A DNA stretch of 64,000 nucleotides, taken from assembly GCA_028753945.1 (NCBI GenBank), contig JAPNXP010000008.1:1116001-1180000 (forward strand), read 5' to 3'. Within the stretch, counting starts at the first letter, position 1. Each line of letters opens with the position of its first letter. The position numbers and the translations under genes were made by a program. Origin of the DNA: Hexactinellida sp. DTS-2022. Lineage: Eukaryota; Porifera; Hexactinellida. Below are positions 12,920-25,006 of this stretch, piece after piece. The notes beneath the pieces are model-generated. The model ran no database searches and was not told the DNA's origin. It worked only from the letters and a program-made list of their open reading frames with translations.

Positions 12920-14552
12920 GGGAAACCAGAATAAGATCGACCGGAATAAGATCGACTGGAATAAGTTCGACTAGTTCACAAGACTGGAATAAGTTCGACT
13001 AATTTATAAGACTGGAATAAGTTCGACTAGTTTCTAAGACTGTAATTAGATTGACTGGAATAAGATCGACTAGTTTACAAGACTGGAATAAGATCGACTG
13101 GAATAAGTTTGACTAATTTCCATGATTGTTATAAGTGTGAATAAAATACATGCATACGGAGTGATTATGTCTACCACCTAACTGTTGTAATGTTTCGCTT
13201 AATTGTGTAAGTAAGATTATCCTATTGATGAACCACACCAGGTTCATAAATTTGCCTTCTTGTCATACATAGTCTCTTAGAGAGTTTGAAAATTATTTAC
13301 TTCGTATAAAACTTCTTCAAATTACTGTTATTGCTGGAAATCTGCTACCATACCAAAATAATGTCCTTTTATGAAATAATCGAAGGCGCGCGGAGAGGTT
13401 CTCATGTGTATATCAGTGGATCGTATGTATATACTAAAGAAAAAGACAACGGAAAATATCGCTACTTAAAATGTGTTGAGTCCAGGAAGGGATGTCCAGG
13501 TCGTGCACTATACGTATACTTAGAAACAGATAAATTTGCTTTGACAAGGGAACACAATGACCACCAGCAAGTAACCGATGAAAAAGTGGATGTTTTGAAA
13601 TTAAGAACAACTCTTAAGCGAAGAGTGGAAATATCACAAGGTACACTCAAACAAATTTTTTGACGAAGAAGCAAATTCATCAAGAGTTGGTGGGCAGGTT
13701 AGTTTTGCTCATTTATAAAGTTCCATGTGTAAGAGGCGAAAGTTAAACAGACCAATTATTCCTCAGGGTGCTGAAGATGCAATTTCCTTATTAAACGAAT
13801 CGAGTAATAAATATAAACAATATCTTACATTCACAATTAATGAGCCAGAAAATGGGGAATTTGCGTTGGGATTTATGAGTCCAAGTTGGAGTACTATCCT
13901 ACAAGTTAATTCAGAGTCGCTATTACAAGCTGATGCTACTTCTTATGTCGTCCCAAATCAGTTCTATCAATTATTGAACATATTTCTTCAGTTTAAATCA
14001 TATACTTTACCCGCAGTCCATATTCTTATATCTCGAAAGACAAGCGTATTAAATAGCAAAATAGTTGAAAATTTTAAAGAAATATTCCAATTTACTGTGT
14101 CAAGAATAGTTACAGATTTCGAGGAAGCATTATTTCAATCATTTTCTAATGGTTTCCCTGGGGCCGTAGCAAGTGGTTGTTTATTTCACTTCAAAAAAGC
14201 AACATATAAGACCGGAATACTAAGAAATGGACTTGCAAATTTGTATTATTCCAATCAAGAGTTTAAGAGCTGGTTTCAACAATTGATGAATTTGCTGCTT
14301 CTTCCTTCAGATAAAATTACAGAGACATATTATTTAATCAAAGATTCAGTGCAGAATTAATTCTTTCGGCTACGCAAAATCGGTCAGATGCTACTTTCTG
14401 TATTTCGTGAACTAGTCGAACTTATTCCAGTCGATCTTATTCCAGCCTTGTAAACTAGTCGAACTTATTCCAGTCTTATAGACTAGTCGAATTATTCCAG
14501 TTAATCCTGTTAATAAGGGAGAAAATGAGCAGTCGATCCTATTCAGTCAACT
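12920..14552 (+). mobile_element. FLYWCH-MULE transposon with tandem-repeat termini
   Basis: Both termini are arrays of an approximately 22-28-bp unit (GGAATAAGTTCGACTAG), direct at 12930-13110 and inverted at 14400-14500. Outer flanks CAATGGATA (12911-12919) and CATTGGATA (14553-14561) match at 8 of 9 bases, the length expected for Mutator-like elements. The interrupted sequence is composite-repeat block B. It carries the broken transposase at 13331-14360. Confidence 0.75.
13331..14360 (+). pseudogene. FLYWCH finger + MULE transposase, broken
   Basis: The first part (13331-13660) reads as a FLYWCH zinc finger: GSHVYISGSYVYTKEKDNGK, then KCVESRKGCPGRA and EHNDH supplying the Cys and His ligands. 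The family's central W is replaced by L in YRYLKC. The second part (13725-14357) resembles the MULE transposase RNase-H-like core: QADATSY (first Asp), PAVHILISRK, VTDFEEAL (second Asp), then GCLFHFKKA. The two parts lie in different frames, with a shift near the T run at 13655-13660 and a TAA near 13717. The C-terminus runs straight into the terminal repeats, so the region expected to hold the last acidic residue is probably missing. Not functional as read. Confidence 0.8.
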
Positions 14553-15625
14553 CATTGGATACACTAACATAATTAATTCACTCTGTGTCTAACTTATAGA
14601 GACGGTTCCAATTAGATTATTGGGGTTATCGAGAGGGCTGAATTCAAACATTATAGTGAAATTCAAATTAGATTAACAATTATTGAAAATAATTGAACTT
14701 AATTTACTTTGCTGTACATATAAATAATGGTGTTAAATTATTAATAAATTAATTAAATAATTATACTAATTAGCTAAATTTCCTAAATCTCAGAAATGAT
14801 ATAAGATAGAAACAAACTTCCAATTTATCAATTGATCCATAGGCCACATAACACCTCTAGAAATGCGTTTTGACACCCTGAGGTGATGATGACATCGTGA
14901 AAAAAATGTGTTTTTACAATTTTGGGAATTTGATATTTCGAATGTGCTGGTTGGCGTTGGGTGAGTACCCAGCACGCACATAAAAAATGCTGAGTCCATT
15001 ACCTATTATATTCACTGAAACTTGATCATCTCTGAAATGAAGTGAGCTAAAAAGAAATTTTCCACTACTCTAAAGGTCGTTGCCTTCTGAAACACCTTTA
15101 TAATTAATATAACACCTTCATAGTGATGATGAAAAAAAATCCCAAATTGCAGCTGTGGCGACAGTATTTTCCTTGGAGGCACTATCAATTGCTCAACCTG
15201 TATCGAACAGAAGATAGTGCCACCAAAGTGAAATGCGTTGACACAGCTGCAATTTTGCATTTTATTCTCCGTGGCCACACCTATATACATAGAAGGCTGA
15301 AACTTGGCATGTAGGTGCGGTTGGAACGTCTAATTTGCACCTGGGGATACGATTTTTAATTAAAAAAATTTGGACACATTCTTTGACAACTGTCAAAATT
15401 TGTCAGGTCCATGTTATACAAAAGCCACAATTTTATTTACCATTGGATTCACGATAAAATTCTGCGTCTGATGGAAAAAAAACAAAAAAATTCTAATGGG
15501 TTTAATTCATGCCTAAATGGGGGTTGAAATTTCTTTGTTTACTCACACTTCAGTTTGAGTAAACCAACATAATTCTATTGTTTCAACTTGCGATAATTAT
15601 ATTGATTCAACTAGTGAATTCGACC

Positions 15626-15942
15626 CGGCTTCTATTTAAATGTAGTACGTATTGCTATTAGTGTTGCTGTACCGGGATCCCGTACTAAAACCGACTACCC
15701 GATTATTGGGAAAATTCTTATTCCCGTCCAGGGAAATGATAGCTTCTCTTGGTGTTACTTAGAGTCTTAACTGTAATGCTTCTTTTTGATTAAGTTAAGT
15801 TAAGTTATGCAAGTATATTACAATTGAAGAACTAAAAGAATGACCAAATTAACTACTATATATTAATTTCTATTTCAACACATTCTTATAATACCCTGAA
15901 TATGTCTATCTATCTACGTATATCTACGTATATTTATATCTA
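15626..15942. other. Non-coding stretch
   Basis: No gene seen. ATCTACGTAT repeats lie just before the MITE at 15943. Confidence 0.4.
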
Positions 15943-16487
15943 CAGTCTACTCCGCTTAATTGGGACACGTTTGTTCCAGGCCTCTTGTCCCAATTAAGCG
16001 GAGATCCCAATTAACCGAAAAACCTTTGTAAAGTATGATTAACCTCTGATTTACACAAATTTTGGTTTTAAACCTATTACAACAATTCCTCCAATGCCTG
16101 CGGATCCTTGATACTTCTCAAACCCATAGTATGAGCCGTAATATTCTCTGGAACGTTTGATGTATCCCTGAACCATAGAGTCATAATCTCTGGTAAATTT
16201 CGATAATACGGAAATCAATAAGAAATTGACAATATTTAGATATTTTGTATTGCCTTCATCAGTATTGACAAAGATTATTAGATTATGTTCTGATAATAAG
16301 AATTTTCTAATGAGCGAGCACCAATTGTTAACCAAATTTGTTTAGATTGTCCCGAATAAGCGGAGTTTGTCCCAATTAACCGAAAATTTCCTAATAGCTT
16401 CTAATGAAAGGATTCTGTTCTTGGGGCGTTGTCCCAATTAAGCGGCTGTCCCGTTTAACCGGTGTCCCATTTAAGCGGAGTACACTG
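15943..16487. mobile_element. pogo/Tigger-like element, 545 bp
   Basis: Ends CAGTCTACTCCGCTTAATTG and TTAAGCGGAGTACACTG, flanked by TA on each side. The subterminal phrase GTCCCAATTAAGCGG is repeated several times near both ends. A 94-codon minus-strand frame (16051-16335) inside resembles no transposase I know. Confidence 0.78.
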
Positions 16488-16603
16488 TATATCTATAATC
16501 TATATACTATACACGTATTTTAAGTTAACTAGTACGTAAATACAAAATTTCTACATATACTAACTGGCTTGATTATTTTCGCTTCTATTAAGAAATATAC
16601 GTT

Positions 16604-18020
16604 ATGCAGAGATCCAAAGAATGTCACGTCAGGAGTTACTTCCAACCTGTTCCCAATAATGAATCTGCGAAATGCAATTTATGTTCAGAAATTCTAATGT
16701 GCAGAGGATTATCCACCAGTGGACTTCTGAGGCATTTAACAGCTAAGCATTCAATTACCACAGAAAATAAATCCCAAGATATTATCCCTAGTGCGAAAAA
16801 GATCAAAATATGGGAATCAGCCAACAATAATATCCTCTTTATGTGAAAAATAATCTATTGAAGAACGTGTAGCGAAATTAGTCGCATGTGATGGATTTTG
16901 AATCAATGCAATCACAAATTAACTATTTTATTCGTTTCTCGTTTGCTATGAGAGGATACATGCTGCCTAAAAACCATAGCGATGTTATGCAATTAGTAAA
17001 TAAACAATACGAAATAGTTAAAGATAGTGTATATCTGAGCTTCAAAAGAAAAGATTAGCTGGCCTTAGGTTTAGTTCGTCGTTGGATAAATACACTTCGT
17101 TACAAAATCGCCGTTTTATGAATATCAATATACATCATATTGGTGGATATATAAGCTTAGGAATAGTAGCACTTATAGGAAAAATGGATGCTGAAAATTT
17201 TAATAATAATATTCAAATGAAACTTGAGAGTTCAAGATATGTTAGACAGATCATATTGTTTGTTCAGTCACTGATGGAGCATCAGTAATGGTAAAAAATG
17301 GGTCGACTGTCGCCATGTCAACATCAACAGTGTATGGCACACGGAATCCACCTCTCTGTGTGTGATGTTTATATAAAAGTAGGCAAAGCTTTCATTTAGC
17401 GTACACTCATGACGATTATGAGATTTTGGAAATAGAAGAAGTAACTGGTGATAAGATTGAAATCAGTATTGATGATATCACTAAATTTGTGGAATTTCGT
17501 GAAGACTATGATATAAATACTACTATTCAAATTTCAAATGGTGCGAAGAATCGTCAAATTGTTCAAAAAATCACCTAAGAAGAATGAAATACTTCAAATA
17601 CATGTAAAGTGAATTTAACAAGGAATTAATATTAATTATAGATACTAAACAAAGTGGAATGATTTATTGGCAACGATTGAAAGGTTTCTCAAGTTGAAGA
17701 AATGTATTGAAAAGGCATTAATTGATTTAGATGAACAGTTTAACATGTCACAGGGTGAATATTTGCTGCTAGACGCTATTACCCTCGAACTACAACCAAT
17801 GAAATTAGCTATTGAGGCTCTTGGCCACAATAATACAATCTACTTGCGGCAAATGGTATCCTCAAGTTTATTTTTTCACAATTAGAAAACAATGATTCAG
17901 TTTTTAGTCGAGAGTTAAAAATGAGCTTAGAAAATAGGGTAAGGATCCAGAATAACTTATTCGGGTACTAAAGTATTTACATGATCCAAGCTCCATAATA
18001 GAGAAAATATATTCTTTGTA
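16604..18020 (+). pseudogene. hAT transposase with BED zinc finger, decayed
   Basis: 16604-16846 is a BED-type zinc finger: KCNLCSEIL (Cys pair) and GLLRHLTAKH (His pair), preceded by the aromatic VRSYF. Downstream, in shifting frames, come segments that read like the hAT core: a KLVACDGF-type phrase near 16880, NRRFMNINIHHIGGYISLGI (17111-17170), a TDGASVM phrase near 17270, HLSVCDV near 17350, and ERFLKLKKCIEKALIDLD (17684-17740). At least five frame changes and several stops make it dead. The C-terminal dimerisation region is not clear. No terminal repeats or target duplication were found. Which of the hAT MITEs nearby, if any, it could have mobilised is unknown. Confidence 0.75.
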
Positions 18021-18686
18021 CCACAGAAGTCTTTAATTCACAAAACAATAAAAGCCCTTATTGTCGATTATAAACAAAACTGGAAAACTGTGATTTACAT
18101 GAGGAATTAAACTTACAACAGATTAAATTAAATAATAAATCTTTTATATTGTAACTGAAGGTGATAAACTCTCGCATCAACTTGAGGCTTCAATTCGAAT
18201 GTCGTATCTAGTACGTATTAAAAGTTAAATCTATGATAAACCAGGGATGTTTTCGAAGTAAATTCAATAGAATATTTCTAATTCTTGTTGTAAATACAAC
18301 AACTAGCAAATAATCATGTTTGTATTATACAAACTATACTACGAGTTGATTAACAACAAAAGAACAACGATTAAACCAAAAGTTGTTCAAAGCAAATTCC
18401 ATAAGCTCGATATTATTTGTAAGGTATATGTATAATACGTATTATATTAAACGTATTATACGTAATACGTAACCAATAAAAGACGTATTAAACAACTTAG
18501 TAAGTTTGATGTATATTTACGGTATTTGTATTGATTATTTGATCTTATACTCATGTCTATACACTAGTAATTAATCATAATCTAACAAAGTTTATGTAAA
18601 TTGTTATGTGTGTAGTGATTAATAAATGTGTTTACATTCCTTTCACCGCGTACAAGTACTCTGACATTGATTATTTAGAGTATAAT
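18021..18686. other. AT-rich DNA
   Basis: No gene seen. Around 18425-18490 there is a run of CGTATTA/ACGTAATACGT phrases resembling the repeats of the element at 39731-40358. Confidence 0.4.
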
Positions 18687-18896
18687 CAGTGATGTTTTTT
18701 TGAGGGGGGGCTCGGGGGGGCGGGCCCCCCACATATTTCGCTAGGGGGGGCGCTTATATCCCAGGGGGGGCGCTCCTTCCTATCAGTTATCTATAGAATC
18801 CATTATTGGGGGCCGTTTGCACCAATGTTTTCTAAGAAAATGATAAATTTGAAAAGGGAGCGCCCCCCCACTTCTTTTTTTGGCAAAACACCACTG
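18687..18896. mobile_element. hAT-type MITE, G-rich
   Basis: Starts CAGTGATGTTTTTTT and ends AAAACACCACTG, with the perfect octamer AGTATAAT on both sides (18679-18686 and 18897-18904). The subterminal region is made of runs of seven or more Gs. Confidence 0.85.
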
Positions 18897-18904
18897 AGTA
18901 TAAT

Positions 18905-19189
18905 CTAAGTTATTTATATGTATTCTTTAATAAATAAGAGATTCACAAAACATTGCAAGCAACAAATATTTATGTAATAATAGGTATATTTAACTATATT
19001 ATTATTTGAGGCCGATTCCAAACTCCAAGAGAATAGAAATTGAGTGAAATAAAATTAAAAGTAAAAGTTCATACTTAAGTTCAAACTAAACTCTTAGTGA
19101 ATACGAGTTAAGTTCGAACTAAACTAAGTTTTAACTTAAGACTTAAGTTCAAACTTAGTGCTTAAGTTCCTAGTGAATACGGCCCCGGG
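18905..19189. mobile_element. Probable MITE with AAGTTCAAACTTAAG repeats
   Basis: Positions 19010-19189 hold repeated AAGTTCAAACT/TTAAG units between GAGGCCGATTCCAA and TAGTGAATACGGCCCCGGG. The second end resembles common MITE termini (GGGGCCGTATTCACTA); the ends match only partly. Confidence 0.45.
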
Positions 19190-19720
19190 TGTGGAACATC
19201 TTCCAGCATTTTTGGGCTCGGAAAAAGTCTGCATTGCACAAAATGATTTTAAGAAGATTCCGTGTTATAAAGCTAAGCTAGGGTAATTTCTACACCAAAG
19301 CAAGACCCAGCTGTGATAGTAAGCACTGGTTGCAAATCCATGATTGCATTGTTCAATGCAAAGCCCGGGGACAGTCTTCGCGACTTAAGATATAATATCC
19401 TCTGCAAGTCGTGACACCAGAAAGGCAGCCACCTACTCTTTCTGCAACGAAATTACCCTCTTGAGGAGTTATCTCCAGGTAATGTAGTGGGTGGACATGG
19501 CTGACGGTATGGAGGTCACCGAATGGTGATCGGACCGCCAAGGTAACAGCCTAATCCCAGTCATGATGGACACTAATCCTGCACCCGAAGCAATTTTGAA
19601 AATGATACACTGAAACTGTTCTACCGGCTTGAGTACACACAAGTGTAGCTGCAGGAAACAAGGCATGTGTGTGGACGATGCCAAGAACACAACTGTGACA
19701 ATATGCGCGAGTGGGTAGCA
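19190..19720 (+). pseudogene. Fragment of a Cys-rich-tailed unknown protein, likely transposon-derived
   Basis: Reading the plus strand in changing frames gives phrases such as TGCKSMIALFNAKPGDSLRD, then a Y-Q-V-W-like stretch, PVMMDTNPAPEAILKMIHCN and CSCRKQGMC. This order (helical region, a P-V-M...P-A-P-E-x-L-L segment, then a Cys-rich tail) is familiar from a family of uncharacterised animal proteins that I believe to be transposon-associated. Frames shift at least three times, so this is a relic. Identification rests on my recollection of the family. Confidence 0.4.
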
Positions 19721-20977
19721 TGAGATGATGATAATGAAGAAATGTGTCGGTATCTAGCTGCTAAGTCTCCAGCCGTACTCGATATTGTTTCTATCAAATT
19801 TGGAGATCAGGAATTTTTACATTCCTGGCCGTTGCTATGGAGGTTCCCATACAAAATTACACCAATATGGTGAAAATATATATCAAATTGTCGGAAATTT
19901 GATGCTGAGCACGAACATGACAACAATGAGTTGTTTTAAATGCATTTGAAATAGCTAACGTTGATACACAAACCAGCGATTTTTGACAGGAAACCAAATT
20001 TTGGACCCATTTTTTTTTAACTTCTGGTTGTCCGATTTCGCTAGACTTATAGTATGTTATTCCCCAAACATGGTACTACGGAAAAAAGCAATAAAACAAT
20101 TTCTTGCCATTTTTTGAGGTCATACAGCATATTGACCCGACTAATAGTTATATGAAATACACTAATATAATGATAAAATAGAGGTAGGCTTAGCTAAAAT
20201 AATGAAGAAATCGAAATTAAAACCTATTGTAAAATTATAAAATTCTGAAAGAAATGACTAGCGACCCCTGTTTTTTTCAGGGAATTGAATTACAATAAAT
20301 CAGAGAAGGTACCTGTAAAGTTTGAATCGGTTCTGATCATATTTTATCTCGAATAATTGAAATCAAAGTTTGAAAAGAGAGAACAATAAAAACAGATATT
20401 TACGCCATTTTTAAAAGAAATATTTGTGTGTTAAATAGTGATATTCGAGAATCTAATGGCAATGAGGTAAACCTCCGTGTCTCCTCTAACGAATCATACA
20501 AAAATAAATTAGACTCAGTTTGATTTTGGGTACGAATTGACAGTTTCAAACTTCCAAACTTCAAGTTTGAATGTTGATAACTCCAAAAAATTTGAAATTT
20601 TTAAATAAAATTAAATCACAAAAACCTCCATCTCCCCAAAGTATGATTACAAATTTTCAGAATTGTAAACAGATTTTTAGATAGTGATTTTTAATGAAAT
20701 TGGTACCAACCCTACATTGTATGATAAAAATAACCAACTGATAGCTATTTTTTTAAATAATAAATCATATTACACAAAACATCCGTATCTCCTCTCCCGA
20801 ATAATATTAAATCTATTCAAATCTGATAATTAAAAGCGAGTCAAATATCTGACTGAAGTGATCCTGGTCGAATACTAAGCCAACTTCACACTAATAATAT
20901 TTGCTTCTAATTGAGATAATTTGCATACAAAAATTGGGCGACTATGAGATCCGGCCTCTAAGATACGAGCAAATCCC
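19721..20977. repeat. Non-coding DNA with three diverged tandem copies
   Basis: A phrase like ACCTCCGTGTCTCCTCT recurs at about 20470, 20625 and 20775, each followed by similar AT-rich text, indicating an old ~150-bp tandem triplication. No gene seen. Confidence 0.4.
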
Positions 20978-21135
20978 CAAGGACGGATCCAGGCTAGAAT
21001 TAGTGGGGGGGTGCAAATTTAAACCATAGCGTAATTATTACTATAATTTAGCTATCTGTGAAATGTGACAGTCTCTCGAGTCCAATCTCATGAAGAGTTG
21101 GGGGGGTGCGCACCCTCCCGGTGGATCCGTGCCTG
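20978..21135. mobile_element. hAT-type MITE, 158 bp
   Basis: Ends CAAGGACGGATCC and GGATCCGTGCCTG are inverted copies. The flanks carry the perfect octamer CAAATCCC (20970-20977 and 21136-21143). G-rich runs are just inside both ends. Confidence 0.87.
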
Positions 21136-22034
21136 CAAATCCCTCAACCGGGCACCCTTATAGGTGTAAAACAAGCTAAATATGTATTAATTTGACAAAT
21201 ACGTAATGGAATTTAATGACAAACTTATATGACAAATATATATCCCATGGGCGTAAACGAGACTGTATATTTTGATCAGAAATGATGTAGAATTTTGATC
21301 AGAAATTTGATGTAGAACTTTGATCAGAAAAGTAGAATTTTGATCAGAAATTCGATATGGAATTTTGATCAGAAAATTCATGTAGAATTTTGATCAGAAG
21401 AGTAGAACTTTGATCAGAAATAAAGAATTTTGATCAGAATAGCTCATTTCTGATCAAATTTCTACCGACTCGCTAATTTTGATCAGAAAAGTAGAACTTT
21501 GATCAGAAATAACGAACTATGATCAGAAAAGTAGAATAAAACTTTGATTAGATATTGAAGTAGAATTTGACCAGAAAAGTAGAACTTTGATCAGAAAAGT
21601 AGAATTATGATCAGAAAAGTGGAACTGTGATCAGAAAAGTGGAACTGTGATCAGAAAAGTAGAATTGTGATCAGAAAAGTAGAATTGTGATCAGAAATTT
21701 ATCTCCAATTTTGATCAGAATAGTAGAACTTTGATCAGAAAAGTAGAACTATGATCAGAAAAGTAGAACTGTGATCAGAAAATTATCTCCAATTTTGATC
21801 AGAATAGTAGAACTTCTATCAGAAAAGTAGAATTTTGATCATAAAAGTAGAATTTTGATCAGAGAACGTGGAACTTTGATCCGAAAAGATCATTAGGAGA
21901 TACAATGGTAGATTTTCGACACCCGATAACCCCCAATTAGTATCGCGTTTTTGAACAGTACAAATTATTCTAAGGACGTAGAAGCTCAGAATTTCTAAAT
22001 TCGAAAAATTTCAATTAGATATTAATAGTTTAAA

Positions 22035-22425
22035 ATCGATTATAATTATCGGTCTAACAAATTTGATTAAAAGTCTACCAAAATTCGTTTATACCTCTAA
22101 CAAAATTTGTAAAATGTCTAACATATTTTCCATAACCAAAATTACTAATAAGTCTAACAAAATCACTGAAAAGTCTAACAAAATTACTGCAAAGTCTGAC
22201 AAAATAACTGAAAATACTTTTCATTAATTGTAGGATTAGGTTAATTAAAGCAGTTAGCTGTATCAGTAATTTTGTACTTTCTACTAATTTTGTTAGACCC
22301 CTCATTGGTTTTGATAAACTTTCTAGTAATTTTGGTAATGGCAAATCTGTTAGACGTTTCATAACTTTTGTTAGAGGTATAACGAATTTTGATAGACTTT
22401 TAACTAAATTTGTTAGACCGATAAT
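22035..22425. repeat. Second inverted tandem array nested in the foldback
   Basis: Outer ends GGTCTAACAAATTTGATTAA and its inverse TTTGTTAGACC bound two arms made of ~20-bp units such as GTCTAACAAAATTACTGAAA (22050-22205 direct, 22270-22420 inverted). The 128-codon minus-strand frame at 22075-22461 is an artefact of these repeats. No clean target duplication was found. Confidence 0.6.
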
Positions 22426-23324
22426 AAGGACCCGTTTAAAATAACTTAATAGTGAATCCATACTAGTCTTCTAAGTTCTAGCTATTTACTCTATTTGGCG
22501 CAAGTTCTATTATAGTGCAAGTTTAACTCTACTACATTAGTACAAGTACATATGACACACAGAATTTGCGATTTCGATTTAATTCTTTTTTTCTATAGAT
22601 TTTCAAATAATCACTCGATTTTATCAGAATTTGGCATTATATAGTTAGTAAGTCTATAACTTTGCATTACAGTTGAAAATCGACACGGCATTTGTACTTG
22701 TTCAACTGATAAGGATCATTTTTGAGGGATAGTTTTTTTCTCTACGACTTATACTTTTTGAGATACACATAAGAATACAAAGGTCACTCTCAGGAAATCT
22801 TGCGGAATGTTCTTTTGTACAAAATAACGGCGACTTTGACCTTTAGTGACGTCAAAAAGGTCAAAGAAATGTTCGAATCAAATTTTTCTTTCGGTATTGG
22901 ATAGATAGTATATCAAAGTATAGTTTGGAGTGCTTAAACAATAACCCATCATTTTTTAGGATTTACCAATAATTGAGTATCCTATCCCCTTATTTGCACA
23001 ATCCCCCTTTCTTTGACCTTTAGTGACGTCAAAAAGGTCAAAATAGTGACAAATTTCCAATTTTTCTTTCAGAATCGGAAACCTAGCATGTCAGAGTATA
23101 TTTGGAAATGCTAATAGAGGAAATATGATATTTAGTTATATTTGTATAAATGTACCATTGTATCTCCATAAGTGCTAATAATCTCATTATATCAAAGGCC
23201 TTTAAGTAATCCATGGTTCGGAGTAGTAGTAAGGCCTTATATAACGAAGGTCACGCTCAGGTAAACTCACCCCTTTTAAACTGGAAGTCTCATAGATGTC
23301 TCTTGTATTTTTATATAATGAGCA
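22426..23324. repeat. Foldback core, also present near 49-51 kb
   Basis: The stretch 22560-22900 (with ATAGATTTTCAAATAATCAC and CAACTGATAAGGATCATTTT) recurs inverted, at moderate identity, in pieces at 48930-49090 and 51003-51230. No coding frame of interest. Confidence 0.55.
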
Positions 23325-24314
23325 GAATAAGAATAATTCTACTTTTCTGATCAAAGTTCGATATTTCTGATCAAAGTTTATTCTGATCAAAAATTGGAGA
23401 TAACTTTCTGATCACAGTTCTACCATTCTAATCAAAATTGGAGATAATTTTCTGATCACAGTTCTACTTTTCTGATAGAAGTTCTACTATTCTGATCAAA
23501 ATTGGAGATAATTTTCTGATCACAGTTCTACTTTTCTGATCATAGTTCTACTTTTCTGATCAAAGTTCTACTATTCTGATCAAAATTGGAGATAAATTTC
23601 TGATCACAATTCTACTTTTCTGATCACAATTCTACTTTTCTGATCACAGTTCCACTTTTCTGATCACAGTTCCACTTTTCTGATCATAATTCTACTTTTC
23701 TGATCAAAGTTCTACTTTTCTGATCAAATTCTACTTCAATATCTAATCAAAGTTTTATTCTACTTTTCTGATCATAGTTCGTTATTTCTGATCAAAGTTC
23801 TACTTTTCTGATCAAAATTAGCGAGTCGGTAGAAATTTGATCAGAAATGAGCTATTCTGATCAAAATTCTTTATTTCTGATCAAAGTTCTACTCTTCAGA
23901 TCAAAATTCTACATGAATTTTCTGATCAAAATTCCATATCGAATTTCTGATCAAAATTCTACTTTTCTGATCAAAGTTCTACATCAAATTTCTGATCAAA
24001 ATTCTACATCATTTCTGATCAAAATATACAGTCTCGGCGTAAACTTCGTCAAAACACCCATGTTGCCTCGACACATTGTTCTTCCCCTAATTAAATATTT
24101 TCTGAATAACTATTTCATTTTGTGTTAATGTGTCTTAATTTTTTGTTTAGAAAAAATTATTTAGCCGCCATCTGCTAAAGTAAGTTTGTGGGGCTAATAT
24201 CGGGTGGGAAATGATAGGGTGACAGGCACCGTTGGCACCATGGCATCACAGCCGCCAGGGTGCCAGGCACCCGCCGCACACCCCAAGTTTACGCCCCTGA
24301 TATATCTTAAAATA

Positions 24315-24420
24315 CAGTAGACTCCGCTTAATTGGGAAATCGGTTAATCGGGACACTCCCCAAAGAACCAAATCTTTACATAGAGCTTATACTAAAAAAT
24401 TTCGGTTATTCAGGACAAAC
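24315..24420. mobile_element. One end of a pogo-like MITE
   Basis: CAGTAGACTCCGCTTAATTG after TA, followed by subterminal text similar to 15943. No matching right end was found, so it is probably truncated. Confidence 0.55.
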
Positions 24421-24839
24421 TCAACAAATTGCGTCCATATTATTAAAAATCACCTAAACTGATGCAACGTTTGGTCAATGAGCCAAAACTATTATCTCAA
24501 TTGGATTAATTTTCACAAACTGTGAGTGACACGTTATGGGTGCTCATAAGGAACATCTTGTATACAAGTCAACTAAACGATAATACGTGATAAATAGGAC
24601 AGAAGGCATGAAATGGATGCTAATTTTTTTAAATTATGGGCAGTTTCGTGTATGAAAAATTTCCAAGGATGTAACCGAATGAATTCAAGGTAAATAGTGT
24701 TAAAAGAAATTCTGATAGCACTTCTCATTAATTTCAGCTAGTGTTGGAGTGTCAGCTTATAGCCATGCAGTGTTGGTTGGTACCTGTACTGCAAAATATT
24801 TTTTATCTCGGTACAAAGGAAATAGGCATAGCACATGGC
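24421..24839. other. Non-coding stretch
   Basis: No gene or repeat end recognised. Confidence 0.35.
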
Positions 24840-25006
24840 CATAGGCGTCGTGAATGCAACGGTCAACCCATCGGGCCGCCCGGAAATTCCGGGTAATGTC
24901 CGGGTAAACTCCGAGTAAACTCGGAGTATAGTGTTAGTAGCATGGGGACAATCCCTTCGGCCCGCCCGGACATTTCCGGGCACCCGGGCGGTTTACGACG
25001 CCTATG
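24840..25006. mobile_element. hAT-type MITE with CATAGGCG ends, 167 bp
   Basis: Starts CATAGGCGTCGTGAA and ends TTACGACGCCTATG. The perfect octamer CACATGGC flanks it on both sides (24832-24839, 25007-25014). The GC-rich interior has CCCGGAAATTCCGGG-like palindromes. Confidence 0.88.

Larger units (their letters stand above)
12835..15625 (-). repeat. Composite repeat, copy 2 (reverse), split by a MULE
   Basis: Reverse-strand copy of the A-H-B repeat. Block A lies at about 15290-15625, hairpin H at 15125-15265, and block B at 14562-15120 continuing at 12835-12919. Comparison with 58500-58640 shows that block B is interrupted exactly by 12920-14552, giving the insertion site of the MULE. Confidence 0.7.
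21259..24035. mobile_element. Foldback element with TGATCA-centred tandem arms
   Basis: Begins GAGACTGTATATTTTGATCA, and the right end is its exact inverse. The arms (about 21259-21890 and 23325-24035) are dozens of copies of a ~20-bp unit, TTTGATCAGAAAAGTAGAAC, with small variants. The flanking nonamer GGCGTAAAC is identical on both sides (21250-21258, 24036-24044), so insertion made a 9-bp duplication, typical of Mutator-like elements. The centre holds no transposase: it contains another inverted array (22035-22425) and twice a phrase with TTTAGTGACGTCAAAAAGGT (22838, 23018). Short frames inside the arms are repeat artefacts. Confidence 0.88.
21246..24299. mobile_element. hAT-type MITE split by a foldback element
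   Basis: Left end CATGGGCGTAAAC and right end GTTTACGCCCCTG are inverted. Outer flanks ATATATCC (21238-21245) and ATATATCT (24300-24307) agree at 7 of 8 bases. Removing the foldback at 21259-24035 and one copy of its duplicated nonamer leaves a short element of about 270 bp containing CCAGGGTGCCAGGCACC. Confidence 0.75.

Noticed and set aside
16051-16335. 94-codon minus-strand frame inside the pogo-like element as a possible transposase
   Set aside because: No helix-turn-helix or DDE-type motifs; too short and AT-rich.
19353-19690. Minus-strand frames of 62 and 73 codons
   Set aside because: The plus strand of the same stretch carries the recognisable protein phrases; these are shadows.
22075-22461. 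128-codon minus-strand frame
   Set aside because: Entirely made of the GTCTAACAAAATTACTG repeat unit.
21259-24035. CRISPR-like look of regularly spaced ~20-bp repeats (also 25320-26340, 35030-36200)
   Set aside because: Units are tandem and degenerate with no unique spacers, arms are inverted, flanks carry target duplications, and the DNA is eukaryotic.
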